NCBI RefSeq assembly: GCF_963676685.1
Contig: NC_092347.1
Location: 90,646,592 to 90,710,591 of the forward strand
DNA length: 64,000 bases
Source of the DNA: Mytilus edulis
Lineage: Eukaryota; Mollusca; Bivalvia; Mytilida; Mytilidae
Reading direction: 5' to 3'
The notes under the pieces: model-generated
The model's database searches: none
What the model saw: the letters and a program-made list of their open reading frames with translations, nothing else
Told to the model about the DNA's origin: nothing
Made by a program: the position numbers and the translations under genes
Shown: positions 35,113 through 47,399 of the stretch, one piece after another
How positions within the stretch are numbered: position 1 is the first letter of the stretch
How the letters are laid out: every line of letters starts with the position of its first letter

Positions 35113-35374
35113 ACGCAGTGAACAATATGTATCACAAGGAACACGCCAGAATAGAACATCACAGAGGTAGGCAGTTGATTTGCTTTAAAAGATAATTGTC
35201 TTTCTCTCAAAAAATTATCATGTTTATCGTCATTTTTCGTATATGTATCTCAATATTTTATTTGCAACTTTTTTCTTTCATTTTCGGTTATATGTATTTG
35301 CTTATGTTTTGAAGGTATTATGATTATTATTTTATTTTAACGAATTATTGAAAATCGTTTCAGAACCAACAAAC

Positions 35375-36775
35375 ATGACACCAATAGTATTGATTTGTTT
35401 AGCCCTTGTCGGACTTGTGGTATCGGAGGCTGGAGAGAAAGGATATAGTCCCAAATATAACCTGAAAAAATATGGAAATCCTTTCGGACCAGGTAATATT
35501 GGTAGTTTGGGATATCAAGGAAATGATGGCTTTGGATATCCGTATTATGGTAGATCAGGATACGGATACGGAGGATTTGGCAACAACGCATATGGTTACG
35601 GTTCACCATTAAACATTGGCGGGTATGCTGGATACAATGGATATAGTGTACAAAGTGGATATCCTGGATACGGGTATTTACATGGCAGAGGATTGAATGG
35701 ATTAGGTGGTTATGGAAAATACGGTGTTCACGGTAACGGAATCAGACTTTTTAATGGTAATGGATTAGGTCGAGGACTTGGAGGGTACAACAATCTAAAT
35801 GGTTTTGGGTCATATGGTATCAATGGGGCACACGGTATTAACAATTATGGATCATATGGTATTGGTGGTTTGAATGGTTTTGGATCATATGGTATTGGTG
35901 GTTTGAATGGTTATGGATCATATGGTATAGGTGGTCTGAATGGTTTAGGATCATATGGTGGTTTGAATGGTTTTGGATTATATGGTAGTTTGAATGTTTT
36001 TGGATCACATGGTATAGGTGGTTTGAATGGTAATGGTATTAATGTCAATGGTGGACTAATAAATGGAAGACGAGGTCTAAGTGGATTGAGCAGTTTCGGT
36101 AAATTTGGAGGTAAGTAATCCTACATCACCAAAAAGAAGAAAAACTGTTATTTAAATGGGAAATTTTATAATAATAATACAACTACAATTACCAAATTGT
36201 TACTTGAGAGGGAGATTCCTAGAAAATGGCAGATTAATTTCCCGATACACGAATATGAATGAGTACATTTTAAAACATAGCATACCGCATAATGAATGAA
36301 TTAGAAAATTATTTAAGGAATGGTAGTAAAAGTTAAAATATTTTGTGACAACATTGCTTGTACTTTACACTATTGTGACATTAGCAATATGTTTACGTTA
36401 AAACTATATCATCAAGGTAATATATAGAAAATGAACATTGATTTGAAAGATTAGAAGAATTCAAAATAAGTTTTGAAATAGTAAAAGCTAATAATAATTA
36501 ATAAACCTTTTGCTTTTTTTTTCTCGTTTTATTTAAAAGAGATTTAGATTAATTTGATACCGATTCTCTGAATCAAACATGTAATACTTAAGAATAAGAA
36601 AAGGTATGAATAGCCGTAATAGACATAAAACTGATCAATTTAACGAAATGCACATTTAACTTAATCTTTGGAGAATATGAACTAAATTCAATACTCTTCC
36701 TTCAATAATGCAATGCAATCACCTTATTATATTGATATTGTTTTCGTCATTTTAGGTAAAAAAGGAACATATTAG
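35375..36775 (+). CDS. TMP-like secreted Gly/Tyr/Asn-rich protein, copy A3
   Basis: Coding exons are 35375-36110 and 36756-36775, giving 251 residues, the same length as A1. The signal peptide MTPIVLICLALVGLVVSEAG is identical to those of A1 and A2. The central SPLNIGGYAGYNGYSVQSG is intact and YLHGRG matches A1. The C-terminal half contains SYGIGGLNGFG-type units plus the VFGSHGIGGLNGNG segment missing from A2. The donor is GGAG|GTAAGT; the acceptor TTTTAG leads into the KKGTY exon. ATTAAA lies about 75 bases after the stop. Presumed structural protein; Tyr residues could be DOPA-modified as in other byssal proteins, which the sequence cannot show. Confidence 0.87.
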
Positions 36776-36779
36776 GATC

Positions 36780-39700
36780 CAAAAAGTCCACGAAGAATTG
36801 ACGTCGATGTTATACCAATTTGTTTTTTTTTTATACTGGTTTATGAATATTAAAATGAATATAAACTATCTCTTTCTTCTTTATTTTTTATTATCACATT
36901 TAAAGAAAATATGGAGATATAAACACACTAATTGATAACGATTCGTGGAAGAAATACTGAGACCAAAAAAGGTGAAATGAGAAACTTAAGTCAACAAAAT
37001 ATTCCAGAGAGTAAAACCTTCAACAGAAAAAACCTTACTTAAAACATGGAGGTGAGGGTATTCTTCTTAACAAGGTTTTACTTATTCATAGGAGGCTGAT
37101 TTAATATAGGAACTTCGTCTCAAGAAAGAAAAGAATTTAGCAGTATCCTTCATTTTCCGTTATATTTATTCCGTTATATATCTCTCTCTATATATAAAAC
37201 AAGTCTAAGTTTAAAACAACGTTCAAACCTATAATTGCGTTGGATAAAAACCGCATTTTGATATGTGTGAATGTAACAAATTTCGTTGTAGAAGGTTCTA
37301 AACACAGCACAAACAACATTTTCCAAAAGACCAAAAGAGTGAAAAATATATTTTAACAAAACGCATTTGACTAGCAGGTCGAACAACTGATGTTCTTAAA
37401 CCTGCTGACTGCCATTGGCGATTGCAAAAAAAAAAAAAAATGATCACAAGGTGTAACAAAATGGATCTCTATATTAACTTAATACCAAGTAGAAAATAAT
37501 AAACTTGCGGCAATGATGTAACCAAAACATAAGGTGCTAAATGTTTTACACCATATCCGGATTTCGACAATTAACCTCTCTTCGGTGATGTTAGGGATCG
37601 AAAAGTATTTGAAAGGCCATTTAATATACCGCAATTTAAGACAGACTTTTGAATTTTCATGAGTCAAAATAGGTTGAACGGATTATATATCTTATACGAT
37701 TTAAAAAAAAAAATATTGTTAAAATACTACTTAAGTCACAATCACCGGAACATCTCTTTATTTTATATTTAAACAAGTATAAGGACGTAAAAGTCAGCGT
37801 ATATATTAATGATAAGAATAACATTACTTTTTGGAAGTCTTTGTTAATAAACAAAGTAAAGGCAGTTCTGTTGGCAAGGAAGTTATATTTGTAGAAAAAA
37901 AATTGAAATGTTTTTTAAAAATTTTCAAAGAATAACGAGTAGTTTGTCTGAAATTTAATCAATACATAAGGAATATCAAAATGATATGTTAAAATTGAAT
38001 TTGGTGACTATGCTGAATACATCTATTCCATTGATTGAACTTGAGATAAAGGATACAACAGATACAATTAAGTTTGCCTAAACAATTCTAAATAATTATA
38101 TAATTGCCTTTCAAAAATTACGTGGTTATGACAAAGTCTACAATTGTATGGAAAATTTCTTTTTCGTTCAAAATTTAATTTCTTGGTTTACTTGTACCCA
38201 TGAAAAAAATCCACGAAAATTGGTATCCAACGAAAAATAATGAATCCAATGGAATATCTCCCAGTTGAAACGATATCCCAGGGCTTGATTTTTCTATCAT
38301 TATTACCTTGAAAGTTAATTGCTGCTAACAAGGAAGGCAATAAATCAAGAGTTATCTGGTGGGAAGTTAAAATCACCCATACGTAAATGTTATGGACGCC
38401 ATCACGAGTTGATAGTATGGAATATCCGTTTCCCCGATGACAACGGATATGACCATATTGCAAACTACAATCCTCTCTCCTTGTTCCTGAATATGACTAA
38501 CAAATCATACCTATAACTAGGTTTTACTAACACGAGCAACATGACGGGTGCTACATGCAAAACCGTATCTGTTCACCCTTCCGAAGAACCTGAGATCAAA
38601 CCCAAGTTTTAGAGGGGTACGTGCAACTAAATGGTAAGTTTTCTATATGAAAAAGAAGATGTGGTATGATATACAACTATTCAAAAGAGACCAAATAACA
38701 GAGAAATTAACATCTATGGGTTACCGTACAGCTTACAATAATAAGCAAATCCCATACCGCATTAAAATGCCTGAAATGTCAAATACAAAACAATTCAAAC
38801 GAGATAACTAACGGTCTAATTTATGTACAAAAAATTAACGAAAAACAAATTTGTAACACATCAACAAACGTCAACCACTGAACCCTGACTTAGGACAGAC
38901 ACATCTATACAGAATGTGACGGGGTTAAACATGTTAGCGGGATTCCAACCTTCCCCTAACCTGGGACAATGTTTTTTTTTTATGTTATGTTGTCTTTTAA
39001 TTACCCTAACGTTGTCGGTTCATTTTCAATTAATGAGTTCGAATATTGCTTAGGATATTTTTGCTTCATTTGTTGTCATGAAATCGAAAAGGAGATGCTT
39101 TAATTACTGTTAGGACCTTGTTTGAATTTTGAATATAATGTGTGTTATCGTCATTGAGTTTATAATAGAAAAGAACTACAAAGTTTCCAACAAATTAAGA
39201 TAAGAACAAAAATAGCTATAAATGTATTACAAATACTGTAACTAAATCAAATATTATTCTAAATGATTTTTGGACATCAATCTTCTTCGGTCATTTAGTA
39301 ACCATATTTGCCAACTTGTTCCTTTTGCGTGGTATGTATCGTCATTAAGATTTCAATAAACGAAATAGATGTGCACTGACACGTTATAAATTCAGGAACA
39401 CCATTCCCCCAAATAACTAAACACCTTTACTAAATGTTTTAACATGAACAAAGATTTGTTCAGGCATAATGGTTTGTCATGAAGACCGCTATTTAAAAGA
39501 CAGGATATCATATCACAATTTTGCCGATAATGTTATTTTAAAAGTATGTAATTTTAGATACGACTCATCAAGACTTAACTGTACAATGTCATGGCTTTTG
39601 TAGACTGATTGTGACGTTATACCCTTTACCAGTTTGAAGTTGATTGATATACACGTGGGACACAAGGTTTATTTATAATTTACAACAATATCTGATCTAG

Positions 39701-41236
39701 CTTTCTGATTGTACGAACAACGTTTGTGTTGCTCATTTGCACGAAAACACTTTGTTCTTTTATTTAATCATTCTGTGAAGTCGAAGAAAAGGGGATGGGA
39801 AATGGTTGCAACAAGAAAACTTAAAATGATCATTCAAACTACTGTAAATTCCGAAATTATTGAGCGAATTTTATATTATAATTTTTGAAGATTTGACAAA
39901 AATGCGAGATAAATTATTGCGATTTTAAAAAAAATCGCCACACAGATATATGTACCGGACATAGTAGTTCTTATCATTTCGATACTCACCTAGTCTCATT
40001 ATTCACATTAATAAAAACCCAGTCATAACGTATGAATTTACAATACTGTCTCCCATAAATTAATAAAAACAGTACAGACTATTTTCCTGGTTACTAGAAA
40101 AGATTGCTCAACACGAAAACCAAGAAAAAAGATATAAACAAAATATTTACAACATGACAGTACACTTAGATCCGCAACGGAGTTGTTTCGTTATGGTCAA
40201 CCAAGTTCTTATATAGATGATTAATTAAAGCGATTATCTAAATATCCTAGATCAATCAGAGATTCATGGCGAATTGAAAAAAATCGCATGAAATCAAAAA
40301 TGGATCAAAAACAGATGTGTCGTAAAGATCATTTACATTGCAAGATTATTTGAACTAGATTATTGATGATATCTTTTACTTCATGATCAGGTGGACAAGT
40401 GTGATAATAAGACGCACAGTTGGTTTCTATAAAAAAACCACTCCATTGAAAACACGTCTTCCAACGGTAACAACTATGGTGGGAATGAAATAGATCAAGC
40501 CTTTTGATTATATCAGATTTTGAAACGCTTTGCTACAATCACAATCACATGTCAAATTTAAGGATCATGCTAACTTAACATTCATCTTGAGAAGTTCCCC
40601 TTTCTAATTCATTTCCATAAAGGAAATATAATAAAATTAGAGAAGCACAGTTGGTTCATATGGGAATGACCACTGTCTACTGGAAAAAAGGTATACAATG
40701 GCACAAAGAAACAGATCAATCATCTCGATGATGTGAGTTTCAGAGATTCTTTTGTGTAAATCAGAGTTTATCAACACATTATGTGTCCTCTTTGTTATTT
40801 ATCTGAAGGCGTAGCATAAATATTAACACGAAACTTTTTTTTATTAAACAAAGGATTTAACAATAATGTGCGAATAACGAATTATCTGAATTATGCCTTG
40901 ATATAATTATATGATTCCGTAGTTGTGTATCAAATTGTTTTAATCAGTTCCAGTTGTTTAAGTTTTTAAACGTTTATTACATTTGATAGATTTCCAAGAA
41001 TATTCATCAACTCTGAAGACAAACTTGACAACATTTGCATTCTGTACCGCTCAATATTATGATGAAGATTAAAGGTAATCGAACGATTTATCCTATGTTA
41101 AAACTTTAATGTCAATCTTGCTCTCAACATGATATGTGTAACATTGTGTCAGCAAAATTCATGTACGCTATTTACTATAGTATAGTTCTTAGATACACCT
41201 ATGAGAAAGTTAAGCTGAATGGGTACACCAAGATAT
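36780..41236. other. Non-coding A-B spacer, unit 3
   Basis: This is the direct counterpart of 23860-27540. It retains the roughly 0.7 kb (about 37270-37990) lost from unit 2. It contains a copy of the abundant mussel repeat at 38640-38985. The conserved short frames around 38188-38516 lie in repeat-like sequence resembling a TTCGTGGATTTTTTTCGTGG element. No gene is recognised. Confidence 0.6.
38640..38985 (-). mobile_element. Abundant mussel interspersed repeat copy (unit 3)
   Basis: Same insertion as 24990-25345: AAGAAGATGTGGTATGATAT at one end and TTAGCGGGATTCCAACCTTC near the other. It was inherited through the unit duplication. Confidence 0.6.
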
Positions 41237-41238
41237 GA

Positions 41239-42009
41239 TTTTATCCTGCAATTGGGTGTCCTACTATACAGATACAGCCCTACAGATATCGCTATGCTGT
41301 ATCGGTATACTATACAGATATCGCTTAAAAGCTCCCGTCCACTGCCGGACTGAGTATTGTTTGAACCTGTGTGACCTCAGAATGTGTATTCCAGTTGCAT
41401 TCCAATGACGATGACAATTGTCGATTTCAAAACTTGAATGTGTATGATTGTGTTACAAAATCAACCATGTCAATTTCAGTATGCATGTTTAGTGAATGTC
41501 AAGTCTGAAGCGTAGGACAACTCGTACACTTCTGTTTTAAATTTGACAATGTTTTGTTATTTGTTTTTACTGTTGAAATTAGTTGTTATGTTAAAATAGA
41601 TAATTATTCACCTTGAGCGATGTATTATTGTTGACTATTCGAGTTCTTTTTTTTGCGAACCCGTCTTCAGCGTAATGTGTGATTTTGATATTACTACGCG
41701 GGCCTCAAGGGATTACAAATCGAAAATAAATGCTAAATAAGTTAGTTTTTGTGTCTTTCAAAACACAAACAATATACAGAATTAATTGCAGGATAAAGAC
41801 AATAACTCTTTAGTGTCTTTAAATATCAGCTGTATTTGTACTCGGCTCGAAACAGGTGTAGTAGCTCGCTAAAAGCTCGCATACACCTTGTTTCCTAGCC
41901 TCGTACAAATACAGCTGATATTTAAAGACACTAAACAGTATAAAAATAAAAATAATAATAAAAAAAAAAAAAAAAAAAAAAAAAAAGACACTAAACAGTT
42001 ATTGCCTAT
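41239..42009. mobile_element. 0.77-kb foldback insertion in unit 3
   Basis: The matching site near 27551 runs from AAGATATGATT to TGTAAATGCAGAATG uninterrupted. Here about 770 bases intervene. A strong hairpin at about 41812-41938 has perfect roughly 30-base arms (TGTCTTTAAATATCAGCTGT against ACAGCTGATATTTAAAGACA). GGATAAAGACAATAACTCTT at the inner left pairs with the outer right end AACAGTTATTGCC. A poly-A run at about 41959-41985 is enclosed. No coding frame is visible. Confidence 0.65.
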
Positions 42010-42593
42010 GTAAATGCAGAATGACCTTTATCAATCATATAGGTAAGGCTTTTCAGTGATATAACTATTAGTATGAATAAGCATGCTACATGTGTTTAAT
42101 TTGTTGCATATAATTTGTTTAAGGTATATAGTGCGGACAAAAATTCTGATCTGATTCTGATATACATAATGTTTTGAAAAATGTATTATTCATTTTAGGA
42201 AGACGGAAAAACAAATTGAAACAACACGTTAAATATTTCATATATCCGAAGCCCTTATCTTTTTCGATGTTAAGTTTAAATTTTCCAATATATATTGGCC
42301 TACAACATCACTCAAGAATTACTCTTTTTCGAAATAACCATAAGAAAATCAACGGAGCGTTATATAATAAATGCAAAAAATATTTAGTAACAAATAAGTA
42401 AGCCAAGATTAAAAGAATAAAAAAAATCTAATACTGTTAGTAAAATATTGGTACATTTGCATAATGTTATTTGGTTGATCTATAATACTTGTCAGTTTTT
42501 AATTTAGAAGGAACTAAAGATGTGCAAACTTGTTATTTCGAATGTACTAATAAATGAAATACACCTGATATATTTATGTCATCTTATTACCAT

Positions 42594-43640
42594 AAAATTG
42601 AGAATGGAAATGGGGAATGTGCCAAAGAGACAACAACCCGACCATAGAAAAAAACAACAGCTGAAGGTCACCAACAGGTCTTCAATGTAGCGAGAAATTC
42701 CAGCACCCGGAGGCGTCCTTCAACTGGCCCCTAAACAAATATATACTAGTTCAGTGATAATGAACGCCATACTAATTTCCAAATTGTACACAAGAAACTA
42801 AAATTAAAATAATACAAGACTAACAAAGGCCAGAGGCTCATGACTTGGGACAGGCGCAAAAATGCGGCGGGGTTAAACATGTTTGTGAGATCTCAACCCT
42901 CCCCCTATACCTCTAGCCAATGTAGAAAAGTAAACGCATAACAATACGCACATTAAAATTCAGTTCAAGAGAAGTCTGAGTCTGATGTCAGAAGATGTAA
43001 CCAAAGAAAATAAACAAAATGACAATAATACATAAATAACAACAGACTACTAGCAGTTAACTGACATGCCAGCTCCAGACTTCAATTAAACTGACTGAAA
43101 GATTATGATTTCATCATATGAACATCAGGCAAAATCCTTCCCGTTAGGGGTTTAGTATCATACCATCATAACATATATGAGAAGAACATAACCCGTGTCA
43201 TGCCAACAACTGGTTTTTGAATAAATGTGTTTAGTTCCGATGCAAAGACCCTATAAGTGAATCAATATTAACGCCAAAATATGCAATCTTTAATGACCTG
43301 ACAACAGTATCGTAACTATATCCCTTCTTAATAAGTCTATTCAAAGGTTTTGTTAGTTTTTGAGGTGAATACTGACACCTTTGTGCTTTATAAAGAATAT
43401 TTCCATAAAAAATTGGATGTGAAATACCTGAACGTATAAGAAGTCTGCATGTTGAGCTATATTTACGAATGATGTCTTTATACCGATGATAAAATTTAGT
43501 AAATGTTTTGACTAGTTTGTGATATCGAAAACCCTGGTGTAATAATTTTTCAGTAATACATAAATTTCTCTCGTTAAAATCTAAAACATTGTTACATACA
43601 CGAGCGAATCGTACAAGTTGAGATATATAAACACCGTAAG
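42594..43640 (+). mobile_element. 1.05-kb mussel interspersed element in unit 3
   Basis: The matching site near 28132 reads TTACCATACATGTTCTTTAA; here ACCATA is followed by AATTGAGAATGGAAATGGGG and about 1 kb before ATGTTCTTTAATAAAA resumes. The start GAATGGAAATGGGGAATGTG..AAAGAGACAACAACCCGACC is the end of a repeat I know to be abundant in mussels; a fragment also lies at 57915-57967. It carries many stops and no recognised domain. Confidence 0.6.
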
Positions 43641-43958
43641 ATGTTCTTTAATAAAATGTTGGTACCCGTGTTCTTTAAAAAAAATACATCACCATTCAAC
43701 TTTTATAACAAAACAATAAAAAGATGACCATTACGAAAGTTGTGAAATATATCAGTCAACGATGTTTAAAAGAGTTTTAATCTTAAATAGATAAAGAACA
43801 AATACAGTTATAAATGACACTAACGAAATGACCAGAAATAAGCAATTTGAATACCAGTGAATGTGTACAAATACTTCAATAATGAGGAATTTCCCTCATA
43901 CTGACTTAAACATGTACAATGTATATCAAATGTCACTAATAGGTATTATTTATCAACA

Positions 43959-44137
43959 AACCACGATGACAATAACGGGTAAAACAATGGCAACCAATAA
44001 TTGATCACAATAGTTTTCTATCATTGTGGTTAACCTTGTTTAAATAGACCCAACTATAAAACATGTTAATCATTACAAATGTCTATTTTATAACTGATTA
44101 TAACAAAACGTTTGGTCAGAGATTATGATATATAAAG
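43959..44137 (+). promoter_or_regulatory. Conserved proximal promoter of copy B3
   Basis: TATATAAAG lies at 44129-44137; the leader exon ends at 44191 before GTAAGC and the leader intron runs 44192-44486. The upstream blocks match B2 nearly base for base. Confidence 0.7.
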
Positions 44138-44497
44138 CATAACTATCACAAAGTACCACAAGGAAACATACCACCATAGAAAGACACAAAGGTAAGCAGT
44201 TGCTATACTTTAAAATGTATGTTTCGTGTTTGTTTTGAAGATAATGATTTTTCATATTTGGTACCCGTATATTTCGCATTTTTTTCTTTTAAATAAGTTT
44301 CAGGAATTTTTGATGCCAGGATAAGTTTTACCTTCTTACATATTTTCAACTTACTTTGCATTTTACTCGCATCTTACATCTTTGATTTTCATTTACTTAT
44401 TTATATTTTCTGTCGTGCTGATTGGCCAATATTTTGAAATTTCAAATACATTATCATTAGTTGATTAGAAATAAATATCGTTTCAGAACCATTAACC

Positions 44498-45896
44498 ATG
44501 ATACCAATAGTGTTGATTTGTTTAGCCCTTGTCGGAATTGTGGCATCGGAGGCCGGTGAAAAAGGATATAGTCCCAAATATAACATGAAAACATACGGAA
44601 ATCCATTTGGACTAGGTAATATTGGTAGTAATGGATTTCAAGGAAATGGTGGATTCGGATATCCGATTCATGGCAGATTAGGTTATGGATATGGGGGATA
44701 TTCCAACAACGCTTTTGGTTACGGTTCAGCATTAAACATTGGCGGATATGCTGGATACAATGGATATAGTTTACAAAGTGGATATCCTGGATACGGGTTC
44801 ATGAACGGAAGGGGTTTGAATGGATTCAGTGGTAATGGAAATTACGGTGTTCACGGTCAAGGAATCGGAGCTTTCATGGGTTATGGATACGGTCGAGGAC
44901 TTGTTGGAAATAACAATTTCAATGGTTATGGAGCGTATGGTATCAATGGGGCATACGGTCTTAACAATTATGGATCTTATGGTATTGGTGGTTTGAATGG
45001 TTATGGATCATATGGCATTAATGGTTTGAATGGTTTTGGAGCGTATGGTGGTTTGAATGGTTTTGGATCATATGGTGGTTTAAATGGCTTTGGATCATAT
45101 GGTATTGGTGGTATAAAAGGTTTTGGCCTCAACGGTGGACTCATAAATGGAAGACAAGGTATCAATGGAATAAGCAGTTTCGGTAAATTTCGAGGTAAGT
45201 AACCTTAAATCTCCAAATAAAAATAATAAGTTATTTGAATACGAAACTTTATACATATAATATAATTACAATTGTCAAATTGTTACTTGAGAGGGAGATT
45301 CATACAAAATTGCATTCATAAAAAATGACTGATATAGATTAATTTCCCAATTCATGAATATACATTGAATACATCGTAAAACAAAGCATACCGCATAATA
45401 AATAATAAGAAAATTATTTAAGGAATAGTAATAAAAGGTCCAATATTTTGTGATAATTTTACATTAATTGCTTGTACTTTACACTATTGTGACATTAGCA
45501 ATATATTTTAAACTAAAACTATATCATTAACGTTATATAAAAAAAATGAACATTGATTTGAAAGATTAGAAGAATTTAAAATAAATTTTGAAATAGTCGT
45601 TTCCCATAAACCTTTTTTTCCCATCTTAATTGAAAGTGATTTAAATAAATTTGATACCTATTTTCTGAATCAAACATTTAATACTAAAGGGACAAAAAGG
45701 AGACGTACGGAAAAATTAGAAAAGGTATGAACAGCCGTAACAGACATAAAACTGAGCAATTTAACAGAATGTACATTTAACTTAATCTATGGAGAATATG
45801 AACTGAATTCACTACTCTTCCTTCAATAATGCAATGCAATCACCTTATTAAATCAATATTGTTTTCATCATTGCAGGTAAAAAAGGAACATATTAG
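44498..45896 (+). CDS. TMP-like secreted Gly/Tyr/Asn-rich protein, copy B3
   Basis: Coding exons are 44498-45194 and 45877-45896, giving 238 residues. The start MIPIVLICLALVGIVASEAG is the family signal peptide. Type-B features follow (KTYGNPFGLGNIGSNGFQG, FMNGRGLNGFSGNG, GLVGNNN). The central segment differs slightly from the others (SALNIGG, GYSLQSG). The C-terminal repeats alternate SYGIGGLNGYG and AYGGLNGFG. The main exon ends CGAG|GTAAGT, so an Arg replaces the usual Gly before the KKGTY exon. In this copy the ATG at 44498 is the only in-frame start visible. ATTAAA lies about 70 bases beyond the stop. Confidence 0.87.
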
Positions 45897-45899
45897 GAT

Positions 45900-46399
45900 C
45901 CAAGAAGTCCATGAAGAATTGACGTCCTTGTTATACCATTTGTTTTTGTACTGTTTTTTTAATATTAAAATGAATACAAACTATCTCTTTTTTTCCTTTT
46001 TTTTTCCTTTTTTTATATATAATAACATTTAAAGAAAATAAAGAGATATAAGCAATTCAATTGGTAAAGATTCGTGGAATAATTACTACGACCAAAAAAG
46101 GTGAAATGAGAAAACATAGTCAACAAAACATTCCAGAGAAAAAAACATTCAACATAATAAATCTTACTTAAATCATAGAGATGAAGTTACTCCTCTTGGT
46201 GAGGATTTTCTTTATACATGTGGCTGACTACATATGAAGAACATGTAGAAATATGAGGAAAGAAAAGGTGTCAGCAGTAAGCTTTTTTCAACTGATTTTT
46301 ATAGTTAGTTCTTATGTTGTACTGTTACACCACAGTCTCAGGTTAGTGGGAGATTTGGGATCTCTCTAACATGTTTAACCTGCCACATGCTGTATGCAT
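45900..46399. other. 3' UTR and downstream flank of copy B3
   Basis: It matches the flank after the copy at 28957 up to about 46260 and includes the putative ATTAAA signal near 45965. No further gene is seen. Confidence 0.5.
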
Positions 46400-46672
46400 G
46401 TGCCTGTATCAAGTAAGGAACCTGATATTCAGTTGTTGTCCTTTGTGTTACACATTTGTTTATCGTTCATTTTTGTACATAAAAAAGGCCGTTAGTTTTC
46501 TCGTTTGAATAGTTTTACATTGTCATATCGGAGCCTTTTATAGCTGACTATGCGGTATGGGCTTTGCTCATTGTTTAAGGCCGTACGGTGACCTATAGTT
46601 GGTAATGTCTGTGTCATTTTAGTCTCTTGTGGACAGTTGTCTCATTGGCAATCATACCACATCTTCTTTTTT
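46400..46672 (+). mobile_element. Abundant mussel interspersed repeat copy
   Basis: Landmarks are CCGTTAGTTTTCTCGTTTGA, TATGCGGTATGGGCTTTGCT, GGCCGTACGGTGACCTATAG and the terminal CAATCATACCACATCTTCTT. This is the best-preserved plus-strand copy in the window. It belongs to a repeat family abundant in mussels; no coding frame. Confidence 0.65.
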
Positions 46673-47399
46673 ATATTAACTGTTTCTGTTGTATCCTTTA
46701 TCTCTAGTTCGATTGGATAAATGCGTTCAACATGGTCACTAAATTGTGAATAATGTAGTGAGAGAACATCATCTAAATAAAGGAAAGTACAGTTAAAGGA
46801 TATTGCTAACTTCTTATATTTCTTCCTAAGAAGTTCCTGTATGAAGTCAGCCACATAATAATAAAGGAACATGTCGGGAAGAAGAGGGGCACTTTTAGTT
46901 CTCATAGGAACGGCGATTGTTTTTTGAAAAAACTAGTCCTCCAAACGTAACAAATATGAAATTAGCATCTTGATAATGTTAGTTTGTTTTAGAGACTTTT
47001 TGATTGAATCAGTGATTATTTACAAAGTCGGATTTATCCCTCCCTAAGACAAGATACTTGTATCTACGTCGCCCATACTTTTTTTAAGAACATATTTGTT
47101 GTCAACTTTAAAACAGAAAATGATAATATTCAACAAACTCTTGATGGCGTCCGTAACATTTCCGAAGAGATGTCTCGAATTCACTATGTTGATCCCTTGT
47201 TTAAAAAAATTTCCTTGTAAGCAGCAAAACTCCATCAAGAAAATCACTTTTGAAAATGCAAATTTTGGAAGTTCGTATGACCTTTGATTTATATAATCCT
47301 TATGCAGAAAAAAGTAAAATAACAAAATTCCCTAACTCCAAAGAAAATTCAAAATTTCATATAAATAAAAAGATGACAATTCGGAAGCTGGAATCATCT
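46673..47399. other. Diverged spacer-like sequence
   Basis: TTGTATCCTTTATCTC and following bases resemble the A-B spacer (about 13540), suggesting a further old unit fragment. Small frames here are not recognisable as protein. Confidence 0.35.

Larger units (their letters stand above)
32416..46260 (+). repeat. Unit 3: A-B pair (direct-repeat copy 2)
   Basis: It holds copies A3 and B3. 32416 corresponds to 19130, inside the foldback element. The extra length relative to unit 2 comes from the 0.77-kb and 1.05-kb insertions and about 0.7 kb of spacer retained here. Confidence 0.7.
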
